DNA of 64,000 nucleotides from Marinobacter mangrovi (GCF_016798325.1 NZ_JAERVO010000005.1:307367-371366); one strand, 5' to 3'. Positions 37,637-47,705 are shown, counted from the stretch's first letter. Notes: generated by a model not told the origin, from the letters alone. Translations and numbers: made by a program.

Positions 37637-39397
37637 ATGCAGTCAGGACAGAACGCCGTGCAGGCCAGCGAATTTGAAGCCCAGCGCCGGGCCGGTCATC
37701 GGCGCCTGCGGTTCACTCCCGCCCTGGAAAAACTCTACCGCGACCAACGCCAGCATGCCCTGCCGGAACGGGCGCGGCCGGTGGCCATCAGCGCCGTTGC
37801 CCTGTTCCTGATCTACGCCGCACTGGATCCCTTCCTGCTGCCAAGTGAGCTGGCGCACCAGACCGTTGCCGTGCGCCTGCTGCTGTCGTGTCCGGTCATC
37901 CTGCTGATCTGGGGGCTGAGCTACGCGCCGGTCAGCGCCAAGCGCTTCGCCCGTTGGTACGCCGGCGCCTACATCTGGGGCGGGCTGAATGTCGTACTGA
38001 TCATTGCCCTGGCCCGCCGCCAGGCGTTCCCCATGCCCTACGATGGCATCCTGCTGATGCTGATGTTCGGCTACTTCGTCATGGGTCTGCCGTTTCGCAC
38101 CGCGTCCGTGGGATCGGCGCTGATCATCGGCAGCTACATCGGTGTGGAAGCGGCGTTCGACACGCCCATGCCGGATATCCTGATGAACGGCTTTTTCCTG
38201 CTTACTGCCAACCTGATCGGCATGGTCGGCGCCTGGCTGAGCGAATACCGCCAGCGCGCCCACTTCCTGGACCGCCACCTGCTGGAACTGTCCCGGGAAC
38301 AGGCGGAAGCGGACAGTGCGGCCAAGACGCACCTGATCAGCGTCGCCAGCCACGACCTACGCCAGCCCCTGAATGTCATCAACCTCTTGCTGGACAATCT
38401 CAGTGCGACCGACTTATCGGCAGACCAACGGCCACTGGCGCGACAGCTCAGCCAGTCGGTCACGCACTTCAATGGCCTGCTGGGTTCGTTACTGGACATC
38501 TCCCGCATCCAGGAGAACATGATCCGGCCGGTGATGGCGCCCGTCCCGGTGGCTACGGTGATGCAACAGGCGCGGGACGCGTTGGACGCCGAAGCGGTGG
38601 AACAGGGCGTCAGCCTGGTGGTCGAGCACTGCAATCCGGCCCTGGCGGTCGAGGCCGATCCCCACCTGCTGCATCGGGTGCTGCAGAACCTGATCGGCAA
38701 CGCCCTGCAGCACAGCGGCGCAGAAACCATCACCCTCGGCGTCGATGCCGGCGACCGTCAGCACCGCCTCTGGGTCCGCGACGATGGCCGCGGCATGCCC
38801 GAGCATGAGCAGACACGGATATTCGAAACCTTCTACCGCCGTGACACCGACAACCAGGCGCAACCGGGGCTGGGCCTGGGGCTGGCGATCACCCGGGAAC
38901 TGACCGCCATGATGCGCGGCGAACACGGCGTGGTGTCCTGCGAAGGACTGGGCAGCACGTTCTGGGTCACCCTGCCGGCGGCGCAGGCCATTACCACCCA
39001 GCCCGCCGCGGCGATGCCCATCGAGCTGCCTGCGGGCGACCGCATCCTGCTGGTGGAGGACGATGACACCGCCCGCGAGGCGCTGCAGCAGATCCTGGAA
39101 CGCTGGGGGTTTGCCGTACTCAGCGTCGCTACCGGCGCCCTCGCCCGACACCTGGCCCGGCAACAGGCCTTTGGCCTGGCCATCATCGACCTGCACCTGC
39201 CGGACATCGCCGGCGACGAGCTCTTCCGGGAACTGCTGGCTGCCAACGCGGTTGGTGGCGGCATCCTGATTACCGCCGATACCGGGCGCAAGCAGGCCTA
39301 CGATCCGGCCCAGCGACTGTGGTTGATGCACAAACCCATCGTGCCGGCCCGTCTACGGGCTGCGCTGATCCGCATCCAGCACACCGAGGCGGTCTGA
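37637..39397 (+). CDS. Hybrid sensor histidine kinase/response regulator
   Basis: 586 residues. Five to six membrane helices (about 50-205), then a dimerisation/phosphorylation helix with ASHDLRQPLNVINLLLDNL (phospho-His), a HATPase domain (NLIGNALQHSG; DDGRGMP; GLGLGLAITRELTAMM) and a C-terminal receiver (ILLVEDDDTAREALQQILERW; IIDLHLPDIAG). Signal unknown. Its 3' end overlaps the convergent LuxR-type regulator by 45 bases, suggesting a functional pair. Confidence 0.9.
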   Translation: MQSGQNAVQASEFEAQRRAGHRRLRFTPALEKLYRDQRQHALPERARPVAISAVALFLIYAALDPFLLPSELAHQTVAVRLLLSCPVILLIWGLSYAPVSAKRFARWYAGAYIWGGLNVVLIIALARRQAFPMPYDGILLMLMFGYFVMGLPFRTASVGSALIIGSYIGVEAAFDTPMPDILMNGFFLLTANLIGMVGAWLSEYRQRAHFLDRHLLELSREQAEADSAAKTHLISVASHDLRQPLNVINLLLDNLSATDLSADQRPLARQLSQSVTHFNGLLGSLLDISRIQENMIRPVMAPVPVATVMQQARDALDAEAVEQGVSLVVEHCNPALAVEADPHLLHRVLQNLIGNALQHSGAETITLGVDAGDRQHRLWVRDDGRGMPEHEQTRIFETFYRRDTDNQAQPGLGLGLAITRELTAMMRGEHGVVSCEGLGSTFWVTLPAAQAITTQPAAAMPIELPAGDRILLVEDDDTAREALQQILERWGFAVLSVATGALARHLARQQAFGLAIIDLHLPDIAGDELFRELLAANAVGGGILITADTGRKQAYDPAQRLWLMHKPIVPARLRAALIRIQHTEAV

Positions 39398-40063
39398 AAT
39401 CAGCCCCAGGGAACGGGCCAGCGCCACGCATTCGGTCCGGTTATGGACGTCCAGTTGCTGGAAGACGGCTTTCACGTGGGTCTTGACCGTGTGTTCGGTG
39501 AGATCCAGCACCTGACAGATCCGCTTGTTGGGCAGGCCCTCGGCCAGCAGCGTCAGCACCTGCTGCTGGCGCGGCGTCAGCCCTGACGGAGACGCCGCCG
39601 GGGGCAGGCCCGCCGGAAACGCCGTCTCGCCGCGCGCAACCGCCCGGATCACCCGCACCAGTTGTCGCCGGCCGGCAGACTTGGGCAGGAAGCCCTGCAC
39701 ACCGGCCGCCTGTACCGCACGCACCGTGCCCTCGTCCTCGGCACTGGAAATCACAATGACCGGCGTCGGCAGCCCCGCGGACGCCAGGAACGGCAACAGC
39801 GCCAGCCCGCCTTCCCGCGGCAGGCGCAGGTCCAGCAGGATCAGGTCGATGCCCGGTGCGGCCGACAATTGTTGCTGGGCTTCGTTCAGGTTGCGGGCGT
39901 GATCGATGTGACCGGCCAGCCCTTCGCGCAGCAGCAGGTCGCCCAGGCCATTGGAGAACAGGGGATGGTCGTCCACGATCAGGATATGACCGACCGTGGG
40001 TTCGATGGACTGACGGATGCCAGTGTCGTCGCTGATCTGTGTCATGATGCTCGAGCAGGTCAT
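39353..40063 (-). CDS. NarL/FixJ-type response regulator
   Basis: 236 residues. Receiver with HILIVDDHPLFSNGLGDLL and IDLILLDLRLPREGG (phospho-Asp), and a C-terminal LuxR helix-turn-helix (LTPRQQQVLTLLAEGLPNKRICQVLDLTEHTVKTHVKAVFQQL). The start may be M7 (40045). The 3' end overlaps the hybrid kinase gene by 45 bases on the opposite strand. Probably the output of that kinase. Confidence 0.88.
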   Translation of the reverse strand: MTCSSIMTQISDDTGIRQSIEPTVGHILIVDDHPLFSNGLGDLLLREGLAGHIDHARNLNEAQQQLSAAPGIDLILLDLRLPREGGLALLPFLASAGLPTPVIVISSAEDEGTVRAVQAAGVQGFLPKSAGRRQLVRVIRAVARGETAFPAGLPPAASPSGLTPRQQQVLTLLAEGLPNKRICQVLDLTEHTVKTHVKAVFQQLDVHNRTECVALARSLGLISDRLGVLDADQRSP

Positions 40064-40289
40064 TGTTATTGTTAGGGAGCCACATCATTGTGGATCGCTG
40101 AGATGATCCTTCACTCTCCGGCCAATCTACTATACGCGGCGACGCCCATTCGCGATGTGCGCCCGGTCGAAAATGTGAACCGCGTCAGGGACCGGTTAAC
40201 AGGCTCTTAACCGACCATCCCTTGCCCTGGCGGCGCGCCATGGCTCATAGTTGGACAGCCTCCAAGACCCAGCGACACAGGAAGACAGC

Positions 40290-41960
40290 ATGACTGAGCA
40301 TGCCCCCATCAAGGGTTCCGATCTTTTCGTCCGCGCCCTGGAAAAAGAAGGCGTCGAATACATCTTCGGCGTTCCCGGCGAGGAAAACCTCGACCTGCTG
40401 GAATCGATCCGCACCTCCAGCATCCAGTTGATCCTCACACGACACGAGCAGGCTGCCGGCTTCATGGCCGCCACCTATGGCCGGCTCACGGGCAAGGTCG
40501 GGGTCAGCCTGTCGACGTTGGGTCCGGGGGCCACCAACCTGGTCACCGCGGCGGCCTATGCCCAACTGGGCGCCATGCCGATGCTGATGATTTCTGGCCA
40601 GAAGCCGATCAAGTCGTCCAAGCAGGGCCTGTTCCAGATCCTCGACATCGTTGACCTGATGCGCCCGCTAACCAAATACACGCGCCAGATCAGTAACGCC
40701 AACACCATTCCGGCCAAGCTGCGCGAAGCCGTGCGGCTGGCCACCGAAGAGCGCCCGGGGGCCGTGCACCTGGAGCTGCCGGAAGACATCGCCTCGGAAA
40801 TGGCCGATGCCGACACCCACATCTTCACCCCCAGCGACGCCCGTCGGCCCACCGCCAGCGAGAAGAGCCTGCAGCAGGCTTGCGACCTGATCCGCGAGGC
40901 GAAACACCCGCTGATCATGATCGGCGCCGGCGCCAACCGGAAACGGATCTCCAAGGCACTGATCAACCTCGTGGAATCCACGGGCATTCCCTTTTTCACC
41001 ACCCAGATGGGTAAGGGCGTGGTGGATGAACGCCACCCCCGTTACCTTGGCAACGCCGCGTTGTCGGACGGCGACTTCGTGCATTGCGCCATCGATCACG
41101 CGGACCTGGTGGTGAACGTCGGCCACGATGTGGTGGAGAAGCCCCCCTTCTTCATGCACCCGGGCGGCAAGAAGGTGATCCATGTGAACTTCAGCCCGGC
41201 AGACGTGGATCCGGTCTATTTCCCGCAGCACGAAGTGGTGGGCGACATCGCCAACAGCGTCGACTGGCTGGCCGAGAATTGCGGTCGCTGCGAACACCAC
41301 GACTTCGAGGAATTCATGCGGGTGAAGGAATCAGTGGAGAAGCACCTGCGGGAGAAAACCGACAGCGACAGCTTCCCGGTCCTGCCCCAGCGGATTGTTG
41401 CGGATGTGCGCCGGGTGATGCCTGAGGACGGCATCATTGCGCTGGACAACGGCATGTACAAGATCTGGTTCGCCCGTAACTACAAGGCCTACGACAACAA
41501 CACGGTGTTGCTGGACAACGCCCTCGCCTCCATGGGCGCCGGCCTGCCCAGCGCCATGGCGGCGGCCATGCTCTATCCCGACCAGAAGATCATGGCGATC
41601 TGCGGCGACGGCGGCTTCATGATGAACAGCCAGGAGCTGGAAACCGCGGTGCGGCTCAAGCTCAACCTGGTGATTTTAATCGTCAACGACAGCGCCTACG
41701 GCATGATCAAGTGGAAGCAGGGGCAGGACGGCTTCGCGAACTTCGGACTGGATTACGGCAACCCGGATTTCGTGCGATACGCCGAGTCCTACGGCGCCAC
41801 CGGCCATCGCGTCCAGAGCGCGGCTGAACTGGCGCCCACCCTGGCCAAAGCCCTTGAAGCCGGCGGCATTCACCTGGTGGACGTGCCGGTGGATTACCGT
41901 GAAAACACCCGGGTTTTCGACGAGGAGCTGAAGCAGTTGACCTGCCACAACGGCAACTGA
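40290..41960 (+). CDS. Acetolactate synthase-like thiamine-diphosphate enzyme
   Basis: 556 residues from ATG 40290, with AGGAAG upstream. GVPGEENLDLL (the ThDP-activating Glu) opens the PYR domain; GDGGFMMNSQELETAVRLKLNLVILIVND is the ThDP/Mg site. Closest in pattern to large-subunit acetolactate synthases. There is no regulatory small subunit next to it, and IlvC is not nearby, so it may serve acetoin formation or another carboligase reaction. Confidence 0.85.
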   Translation: MTEHAPIKGSDLFVRALEKEGVEYIFGVPGEENLDLLESIRTSSIQLILTRHEQAAGFMAATYGRLTGKVGVSLSTLGPGATNLVTAAAYAQLGAMPMLMISGQKPIKSSKQGLFQILDIVDLMRPLTKYTRQISNANTIPAKLREAVRLATEERPGAVHLELPEDIASEMADADTHIFTPSDARRPTASEKSLQQACDLIREAKHPLIMIGAGANRKRISKALINLVESTGIPFFTTQMGKGVVDERHPRYLGNAALSDGDFVHCAIDHADLVVNVGHDVVEKPPFFMHPGGKKVIHVNFSPADVDPVYFPQHEVVGDIANSVDWLAENCGRCEHHDFEEFMRVKESVEKHLREKTDSDSFPVLPQRIVADVRRVMPEDGIIALDNGMYKIWFARNYKAYDNNTVLLDNALASMGAGLPSAMAAAMLYPDQKIMAICGDGGFMMNSQELETAVRLKLNLVILIVNDSAYGMIKWKQGQDGFANFGLDYGNPDFVRYAESYGATGHRVQSAAELAPTLAKALEAGGIHLVDVPVDYRENTRVFDEELKQLTCHNGN

Positions 41961-42048
41961 GACGGATTGCAGTCCAGACTTCGGCAATCACCTACTCGGG
42001 AGCGACTTAATCCCGGAAGGCGATTTCCTATACTGGGGTTGGGAACCG

Positions 42049-42080
42049 CCGAACAGGCACGACACGAGGTGCCTGTTCGG
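42049..42080. promoter_or_regulatory. Perfect 12-bp inverted repeat
   Basis: CCGAACAGGCAC, 8-base spacer, GTGCCTGTTCGG, 40 bases before the aminotransferase start. No T-run. Could be an operator for a dimeric regulator or an RNA hairpin. Confidence 0.6.
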
Positions 42081-42119
42081 AGATTCCACCGGAATCACTC
42101 CCCAACATAGACCGGAGCC

Positions 42120-43415
42120 ATGGACATACAAACCGACCACCGTTATGCCATCAACCTGAACGTACGCGGCATCCAGCCGTCCGCCACCCTGCGCATCAAC
42201 GAGCTGAGCAACCAGCTCCGCCAGGAAGGGCGCGACATCATCAAACTCGGCCTGGGTCAGTCCCCCTTCCCCGTCCCCGAACGGGTCACCGAAGCCCTGC
42301 GCGAGCACGCCTTCGAGAAGGACTACCTGCCGGTGAAAGGGCTCAAGGCCCTGCGTCAGTCCATCTCCGGCTACATCAACCGCAGCCAGAACATGCGATC
42401 GACCTGGGAAGACGTCCTGATCGGCCCGGGCTCCAAGGAACTGCTGTTCATCCTGCAACTGGCCTACTACGGTGACCTGCTGATCCCGCGCCCCAGCTGG
42501 GTGTCCTATGCACCGCAGGCCCGCATCATCGGTCGCTCGGTCCACTGGCTGCCGACCCATGCGGAGAACAACTGGCAACTGACCGCCGAGGAACTGGACA
42601 TCATCTGCCGCGACGACCCGACCCGGCCGCGCATCCTGATCCTCAACTACCCGTCCAACCCGACCGGCTGTACCTACACCGACGATCAGCTGCTGGCCAT
42701 TGCCAACGTGGCCCGCAAGTACAACCTGATCCTGCTGTCGGATGAGATCTACGGCGAGGTGCACTTCGAAGGACAACACAAGTCCATCGCCCGCTACTAC
42801 CCGGAAGGGACCATCATCAGCACCGGTCTGAGCAAGTGGGCGGGCGCGGGCGGCTGGCGTGTGGGGTGTTTTATCTTCCCGGAAGAACTGCGCCCGCTGC
42901 AGGACGCCATGGCGATCATCGCCAGCGAGACTTACACGGCCACCAGCGCGCCCATCCAGCACGCGGCAGTCACCGCCTTCGATGGCGGCGAGGACATCGA
43001 CCTCTACCTGCACAATTCCCGGCGCGTACTCAAGGTGATTGGCGAGTACCTGCACCGCCGGCTGGAGGCCATGAGCATCTGGTGCCAAAGGCCCCAGGGC
43101 GGGTTTTACCTGTTCCCGGACTTCGTGGACTACCAGGAGGCGCTGGCCCGCCACGACATCAAGACCAGCCCGGCCCTGTGTACAGCCATTCTGGAAGACA
43201 CCGGCATCGCCATCCTGCCCGCCAGCGACTTCGGCTTCGTACCGGACAAGCTCAGTGCGCGCCTGGCCTTTGTCGACTTCGACGGCGGCGAAGCTCTGGC
43301 CCTGGCCGCCAGCGACTACGCCGACACGCCCCTGGACGACGCCTTCGTCGATCAGGCCTGCCCGCGCCTGAAGCTGGCCATGGACAAGCTGGAGAAATGG
43401 CTGGAGGCCCTCTGA
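42120..43415 (+). CDS. PLP-dependent aminotransferase (class I/II)
   Basis: 431 residues, fold type I. The PLP Schiff-base Lys is in STGLSKWAGAGGWRVG; NYPSNPTGCTYT and LLSDEIYGEVHFEG are the substrate/PLP motifs. The N-terminal segment (GIQPSATLRINELSNQLRQEGRDIIKLGLGQSPFPVPE) resembles aspartate/kynurenine-type aminotransferases. The amino donor is undetermined. It lies between an acetolactate-synthase-like enzyme and an inositol monophosphatase, without obvious pathway link. Confidence 0.88.
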   Translation: MDIQTDHRYAINLNVRGIQPSATLRINELSNQLRQEGRDIIKLGLGQSPFPVPERVTEALREHAFEKDYLPVKGLKALRQSISGYINRSQNMRSTWEDVLIGPGSKELLFILQLAYYGDLLIPRPSWVSYAPQARIIGRSVHWLPTHAENNWQLTAEELDIICRDDPTRPRILILNYPSNPTGCTYTDDQLLAIANVARKYNLILLSDEIYGEVHFEGQHKSIARYYPEGTIISTGLSKWAGAGGWRVGCFIFPEELRPLQDAMAIIASETYTATSAPIQHAAVTAFDGGEDIDLYLHNSRRVLKVIGEYLHRRLEAMSIWCQRPQGGFYLFPDFVDYQEALARHDIKTSPALCTAILEDTGIAILPASDFGFVPDKLSARLAFVDFDGGEALALAASDYADTPLDDAFVDQACPRLKLAMDKLEKWLEAL

Positions 43416-43521
43416 CTCAGCGCCGGGCCCGGGGAGACTCGGGTCCGGTTCCGCATTGTCACCTTCCCGACAAACAGGCATCCTGAGGCTTCCCATCCGC
43501 CGCTATGCAAAAGGACAGCCC

Positions 43522-44322
43522 GTGTCCCTGACTGAAATTGCCGATTTTGCCGAACAGATTGCCCGTGAAGCGGGCGAATTGATCGTCCGTGAGCGCGAGG
43601 AAAACCGCCTGCGAACCGACTACAAGGCGCAAACCGAACTGGTCACCCACGCCGACGTGATGGCGGATGAGCTGATTGCGAAGGCCATCCGCACGCGCTT
43701 TCCCGACCATCGCATCCTGTCCGAGGAAGCGTCCCCGGATAAGAGCCAGGCGGAAAACCTGGACACGCCGCTGTGGATTGTCGATCCCATCGACGGCACG
43801 GTGAACTACGCCTATGGCCATCCCCAGGTGGCCGTGTCCATTGCCTTTGCCGATCAGGGAGCGGTGCAGATGGGTCTGGTCCACGCGCCGTTTGCCGGCG
43901 AGACCTTCCGGGCTGTGCTGGGTCAGGGGGCCACCCTGAACGGCGAGGCCATCCACAACAGCGAAGCCGACACCCCGCGCGAGGCCCTGTTCGCCACCGG
44001 CTTCCCTTATGGCAAGGACGAACTGGCACCGCTGATCCGGCGGCTGGACGTGATGCTCCATCACTGCCGCGACCTGCGACGCATTGGCTCGGCGGCACTG
44101 GATATCTGCTGGGTGGCTGCAGGACGCCTGGACGCCTACTACGAGACCGTCAGCCCGTGGGATTTTGCGGCAGCGCGGGTGATTGCGCTGGAGGCCGGAG
44201 CCCGTTGCGGGCATTTCTCGCCGGTGCCGGCGGGTTACCCCGAGGATCTCTGGCCGAAGGATCTGTTGATCTGCGCGCCGGCCCTGTTCGACCGGCTGCA
44301 GGATTTACTCGGCAACGCCTGA
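43522..44322 (+). CDS. Inositol monophosphatase family protein
   Basis: 266 residues from GTG 43522, with AAGGA eight bases upstream; an upstream ATG at 43456 lies in unlikely coding sequence. Metal motifs: LSEEAS, WIVDPIDGTVNYAYG and SPWDFAAARVIALEAGA. May act on inositol phosphates, 3'-phosphoadenosine phosphate or other sugar phosphates. The 3' end overlaps the convergent substrate-binding protein gene by 18 bases. Confidence 0.88.
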   Translation: MSLTEIADFAEQIAREAGELIVREREENRLRTDYKAQTELVTHADVMADELIAKAIRTRFPDHRILSEEASPDKSQAENLDTPLWIVDPIDGTVNYAYGHPQVAVSIAFADQGAVQMGLVHAPFAGETFRAVLGQGATLNGEAIHNSEADTPREALFATGFPYGKDELAPLIRRLDVMLHHCRDLRRIGSAALDICWVAAGRLDAYYETVSPWDFAAARVIALEAGARCGHFSPVPAGYPEDLWPKDLLICAPALFDRLQDLLGNA

Positions 44323-45159
44323 CGCCTCGTCGTCATGAACGGCGGCCGAGTGAGCCCGGTGCACGGCCCGCTGGTCCTCATAGATGGGTTCCAGCAGATT
44401 GTCGAGCTCGCCACTCTCGCGCATCGCCTGGAGCTGGGTGTTGAACTGCGCCATCAGCTCGTCGCCCCGGCCGGTCTTGCGGCTGAACAGCAGGTGCAAC
44501 GACTTGCGATGCAACGGGTGCGGGTCGTGCGTGATCGATCCCCATTGGTCCTTGGGCAGGACGGCACGGATCATGCCGTAACCGACCGCCCGGTCCTGCG
44601 GGTAGAGATCGATCCGGCCATGGGCGAGCAGCCGCACATTGCCGGCATCCTCGGCAATCCGTTTGACGGTAATCTCCCCCGCCTTTTCGGCCCGCTCGAA
44701 CGGCTGGCCATAAAAATACCCCAGGGTGGCGCCAATGGTGTAGCCCTGCAGGTCCGCCATGCTGTCCCAGTCGAATTGGTCCCCGCGCCGATAGAAAAAC
44801 ACCTGTTCGCCATCGACGATGGGCAGACTGCAGAGGTACTTGCGGGCCCGCGCGTCGGAACAGTAATAGGGCATCATGGCGTCCTGTTCGCCGGTGGCGA
44901 CGAACTGGGCGTTGCGGGTCCAGGGATAGACGTTGAATTTGACGTCATAACCAGCCCGGGCGAAGGCCAGCTTGATGATGTGGCCCATGGGACCAAAGTC
45001 CGGCAGCGACGCGTCGACATAGGGTTGCCAGTCGCCGGTCGCGATCTCGACAACGGGATGCTCCGCAGGATCAGTGTCCGCGAAGCATTGGGATAGGGGG
45101 AAGAGCACGGCGGCCAGAAACGCCAGCCCGCCGGAACACACCAATCTGTATTGAGACAT
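44305..45159 (-). CDS. Periplasmic solute-binding protein (transporter substrate-binding type 3)
   Basis: 284 residues. Signal peptide (RLVCSGGLAFLAAVLFPLSQCFA), then a bilobal domain with ATGDWQPYVDASLPDFGPMGHIIKLAFARAGYDVKFNVYPWTRN and AVGYGMIRAVLPKDQW. Belongs to the amino-acid-type family, often orphan. No permease or ATPase is adjacent, so it may be a sensory or signalling binding protein rather than part of a transporter. Confidence 0.85.
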   Translation of the reverse strand: MSQYRLVCSGGLAFLAAVLFPLSQCFADTDPAEHPVVEIATGDWQPYVDASLPDFGPMGHIIKLAFARAGYDVKFNVYPWTRNAQFVATGEQDAMMPYYCSDARARKYLCSLPIVDGEQVFFYRRGDQFDWDSMADLQGYTIGATLGYFYGQPFERAEKAGEITVKRIAEDAGNVRLLAHGRIDLYPQDRAVGYGMIRAVLPKDQWGSITHDPHPLHRKSLHLLFSRKTGRGDELMAQFNTQLQAMRESGELDNLLEPIYEDQRAVHRAHSAAVHDDEASGVAE

Positions 45160-45411
45160 CCTGATTCATCGCCTGGTTCAGACCATCACGCGATTTCACC
45201 GGTACCGGTCCTGCCGGTAACTGCTTCCGGGTCCTCAGGGCTGGCTGCCTCGTTGAAACGGCAACCGTCCCTCCACCACGCCTGGAAGTCGGGGCGTTTC
45301 CCGCCCCAATCTTGTTATTATGAAACCGCTATCTTACGGAGTGTAATGCGATTCTTGGCCAATGCCTGAGAGGCAGCGCAAAACACGGGCAAAGCGTAGC
45401 GGTTGAAGACC
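45160..45411. other. Gene-free region 45160-45411
   Basis: Between two minus-strand genes. No convincing open frame, repeat or terminator stem seen; it could contain the promoter of the solute-binding gene (minus). Confidence 0.4.
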
Positions 45412-46008
45412 CTATTCTGCTGTGCGCCAGATCCCTAACGCAAGCGCTTCCCAGAATTCATCGAAATGCGCATCCGGACGATGCTGGAAGGAGGATCGGG
45501 TAAACCGCTGGATACGGCCCTCGATCAACGTCGTGTACCATTCCGCCGTGCGCGCGGAGCTGGTGGCCGGGCGCAGGCCCTGGCGGATTTCCCCTTCCTT
45601 GATGACCTGCCGGGCCTGGGTTTCCAGGCGTTCGAAGAACTGGGACACCCGATGCCGCAGGCCGGGATCCTCGCCCACCAGGGCGTCGCCGGTCAGCACC
45701 CGGCACAGCCCGGGGTTGCGCTGGGCGAACACCAGCACCAGTTGGGCCAGCTTACGCAGCCGGCTGCGGGCGTCCTCTTCCTCCCGCAGGATGAGCTGGC
45801 AGCGGGTAAACACCGTTTCCTCCACAAACTCGATCAGGCCCTCGAACATTTTCCGCTTGCTGGGAAAATGCCGGTACAGGGCGGCTTCGGTCACGCCCAC
45901 GGAACGCGCCAGCGCCGCCGTGGTTATCCGTGCATCGGGGGCAGTCTCCAGCATTTCTGCCAGAGTCTGCAGGATCCGCTCGCGGCGGCTCGGTGTTTTG
46001 TCAGTCAT
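45412..46008 (-). CDS. slmA: Nucleoid occlusion factor SlmA (TetR family)
   Basis: 198 residues from ATG 46008. SRRERILQTLAEMLETAPDARITTAALARSVGVTEAALYRHFPSKRKMFEGLIEFVEETVF is highly characteristic of SlmA, which binds DNA sites over the nucleoid and blocks FtsZ ring assembly there. The C-terminal dimerisation part includes RNPGLCRVLTGDALVGED. In-frame extension to 46101 is unlikely. Confidence 0.9.
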   Translation of the reverse strand: MTDKTPSRRERILQTLAEMLETAPDARITTAALARSVGVTEAALYRHFPSKRKMFEGLIEFVEETVFTRCQLILREEEDARSRLRKLAQLVLVFAQRNPGLCRVLTGDALVGEDPGLRHRVSQFFERLETQARQVIKEGEIRQGLRPATSSARTAEWYTTLIEGRIQRFTRSSFQHRPDAHFDEFWEALALGIWRTAE

Positions 46009-46174
46009 TCGGTAATTCCAGCTCCGAAAGATGGTTTCTCCGGACCGGCTCACCGTATGCCAGCCTGCCCGGGTCTTTCCGGGGACCAGCGCTGCCCCCA
46101 CGTGACCGCCTTATCGCGGTTCTGTTTTCTTTGATCGGGAGCCTTTATCGCTCCTCTTTTTCGGTCGATGTGTC

Positions 46175-46969
46175 CTAGAAAAACGTTCCGTCGATGGGCG
46201 ACGAGGCACTGGCGTAGGCACGCCGAGGCATGCGACCCGCCAGCCAGGCTTCGCGACCGGACTCGATCGCCAACTTCATGGCCCGGGCCATGCGAATCGG
46301 GTCACCGGCCTGGGCGATGGCGGTGTTCATCAGCACGCCGTCACAGCCCAACTCCATCGCAATGGTCGCATCCGACGCGGTGCCCACGCCGGCATCCACC
46401 AGGATCGGCACGTCGGCGTTCTCGACGATCATGCGGATGTTGTAGCGGTTCTGGATGCCCAGCCCGGAGCCGATCGGCGCGCCCAGCGGCATGACCGCAA
46501 CGCAGCCCATTTCTTCCAGGCGTTTGGCCAGCAGCGGATCGTCGCTGGTGTACACCATCACCTCAAACCCGTCGTTGATCAGGGTTTCGGCCGCCTCCAG
46601 CGTCGCCGGCATGTTGGGGTACAGGGTTTTCTCTTCCCCGAGCACTTCCAGTTTTACCAGATTGTGGCCGTCCAGCAGTTCACGGGCCAGACGACAGGTG
46701 CGCACCGCATCCTTGGCGGTGAAGCAGCCGGCGGTATTGGGCAGGATGGTATAGCGATCCGGCGAAACCACATCCAACAGGTTGGGCTCGTCCGGGTTCT
46801 GGCCGATGTTGGTCCGGCGTACGGCCACGGTGACGATCTCCGCACCGCTGGCCTCGATGGCCCGGCCGGTTTCTTCCAGATCCTGGTATTTGCCGGTCCC
46901 CACCAGCAAGCGGGACTGGTAGGTGCGTCCGGCGACAATCAGTGGTTTGTCCTGTTTTGGCTCGGTCAT
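46175..46969 (-). CDS. thiG: Thiazole synthase ThiG
   Basis: 264 residues from ATG 46969. [25 protein letters not shown], then [16 protein letters not shown] and [33 protein letters not shown] are ThiG signatures. It forms the thiazole moiety of thiamine from 1-deoxyxylulose-5-phosphate, dehydroglycine and ThiS thiocarboxylate. thiS lies upstream on the same strand; no TPP riboswitch was recognised. Confidence 0.93.
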   Translation of the reverse strand: MTEPKQDKPLIVAGRTYQSRLLVGTGKYQDLEETGRAIEASGAEIVTVAVRRTNIGQNPDEPNLLDVVSPDRYTILPNTAGCFTAKDAVRTCRLARELLDGHNLVKLEVLGEEKTLYPNMPATLEAAETLINDGFEVMVYTSDDPLLAKRLEEMGCVAVMPLGAPIGSGLGIQNRYNIRMIVENADVPILVDAGVGTASDATIAMELGCDGVLMNTAIAQAGDPIRMARAMKLAIESGREAWLAGRMPRRAYASASSPIDGTFF

Positions 46970-47098
46970 AACGTGGTCCTGACTGCAGCGGGACGACGCC
47001 CCGCTGGATTGGGTCAAACAATAGAAGGATTGGATAAACAGCGCGTGAAACCCGGTGCGCGATACACCGCGGCCCCGTCCGGAACGGCGGTTACGCCA

Positions 47099-47308
47099 TC
47101 AGCCGCCGCCGATGGCGTGAACCACCTCGACCCGGTCACCGGCCTGCAACCGATGTTCGCCGTGGCGACTGCGCGGCACGATGTCTTCGTTGACTTCCAC
47201 CGCCAGGCGCCGTCCACCCAGTCCCAGTTGTTCGATCAGGGTGGCGACGGTTGCGGTGTCCGTCAGTTCGCGGGATTCACCGTTCAGTTGAATCAGCACG
47301 ATCTTCAT
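47099..47308 (-). CDS. thiS: Sulfur carrier protein ThiS
   Basis: 69 residues, ubiquitin-like, ending in the required Gly-Gly (VVHAIGGG). TATVATLIEQLGLGGRRLAVEVNEDIVPR is the conserved core. Its start overlaps the end of the DUF423 gene by about 30 bases, so the two are coupled. Donates sulfur to ThiG. Confidence 0.92.
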   Translation of the reverse strand: MKIVLIQLNGESRELTDTATVATLIEQLGLGGRRLAVEVNEDIVPRSRHGEHRLQAGDRVEVVHAIGGG

Positions 47309-47705
47309 TCTCCGGATGACGTTTGACGGCTGCGATCACCAGACAGATCCAGCCGATCATGAAACACAGCCCTCCCACGGGCGTGACAGGCCCCAGTGCC
47401 TTCAGTTCCAGCAGCACCAGGCCGTACAGACTGCCGCTGAACAGCAGGATGCCAGCAATGAAAAAGCCGGCGGCCGCCTTCAGCCAACGGTGCGCCAGCC
47501 CCAGCCCACTCAGGACGGCAACCGCCAGCAGCGCCAGGGCATGATACATCTGATAGGTCACGCCGGTCTGGAAGACCTCCAGGCCTCGCGGGGAAACCAT
47601 CTGGCGCAGACCATGAGCCCCGAAGGCGCCGGCCATGACGCCGGTCAGCGCAAACAGGGCTCCCACCAGCAGGATCCAGCGGGTCACGCCGCGCTCAGCA
47701 GTCAC
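47277..47705 (-). CDS. DUF423 membrane protein
   Basis: 142 residues with four predicted helices. LVGALFALTGVMAGAFGAHGLRQ and VTYQMYHALALLAVAVLSG are DUF423 signatures. Function unknown. Overlaps thiS (3' side) and slightly overlaps apaH (5' side), forming part of the thi-apaH operon block. Confidence 0.88.
   Translation of the reverse strand: MTAERGVTRWILLVGALFALTGVMAGAFGAHGLRQMVSPRGLEVFQTGVTYQMYHALALLAVAVLSGLGLAHRWLKAAAGFFIAGILLFSGSLYGLVLLELKALGPVTPVGGLCFMIGWICLVIAAVKRHPENEDRADSTER

Noticed and set aside
41988..43496. 502-codon minus-strand frame opposite the aminotransferase
   Set aside because: Shadow frame; the plus-strand gene has complete PLP motifs.
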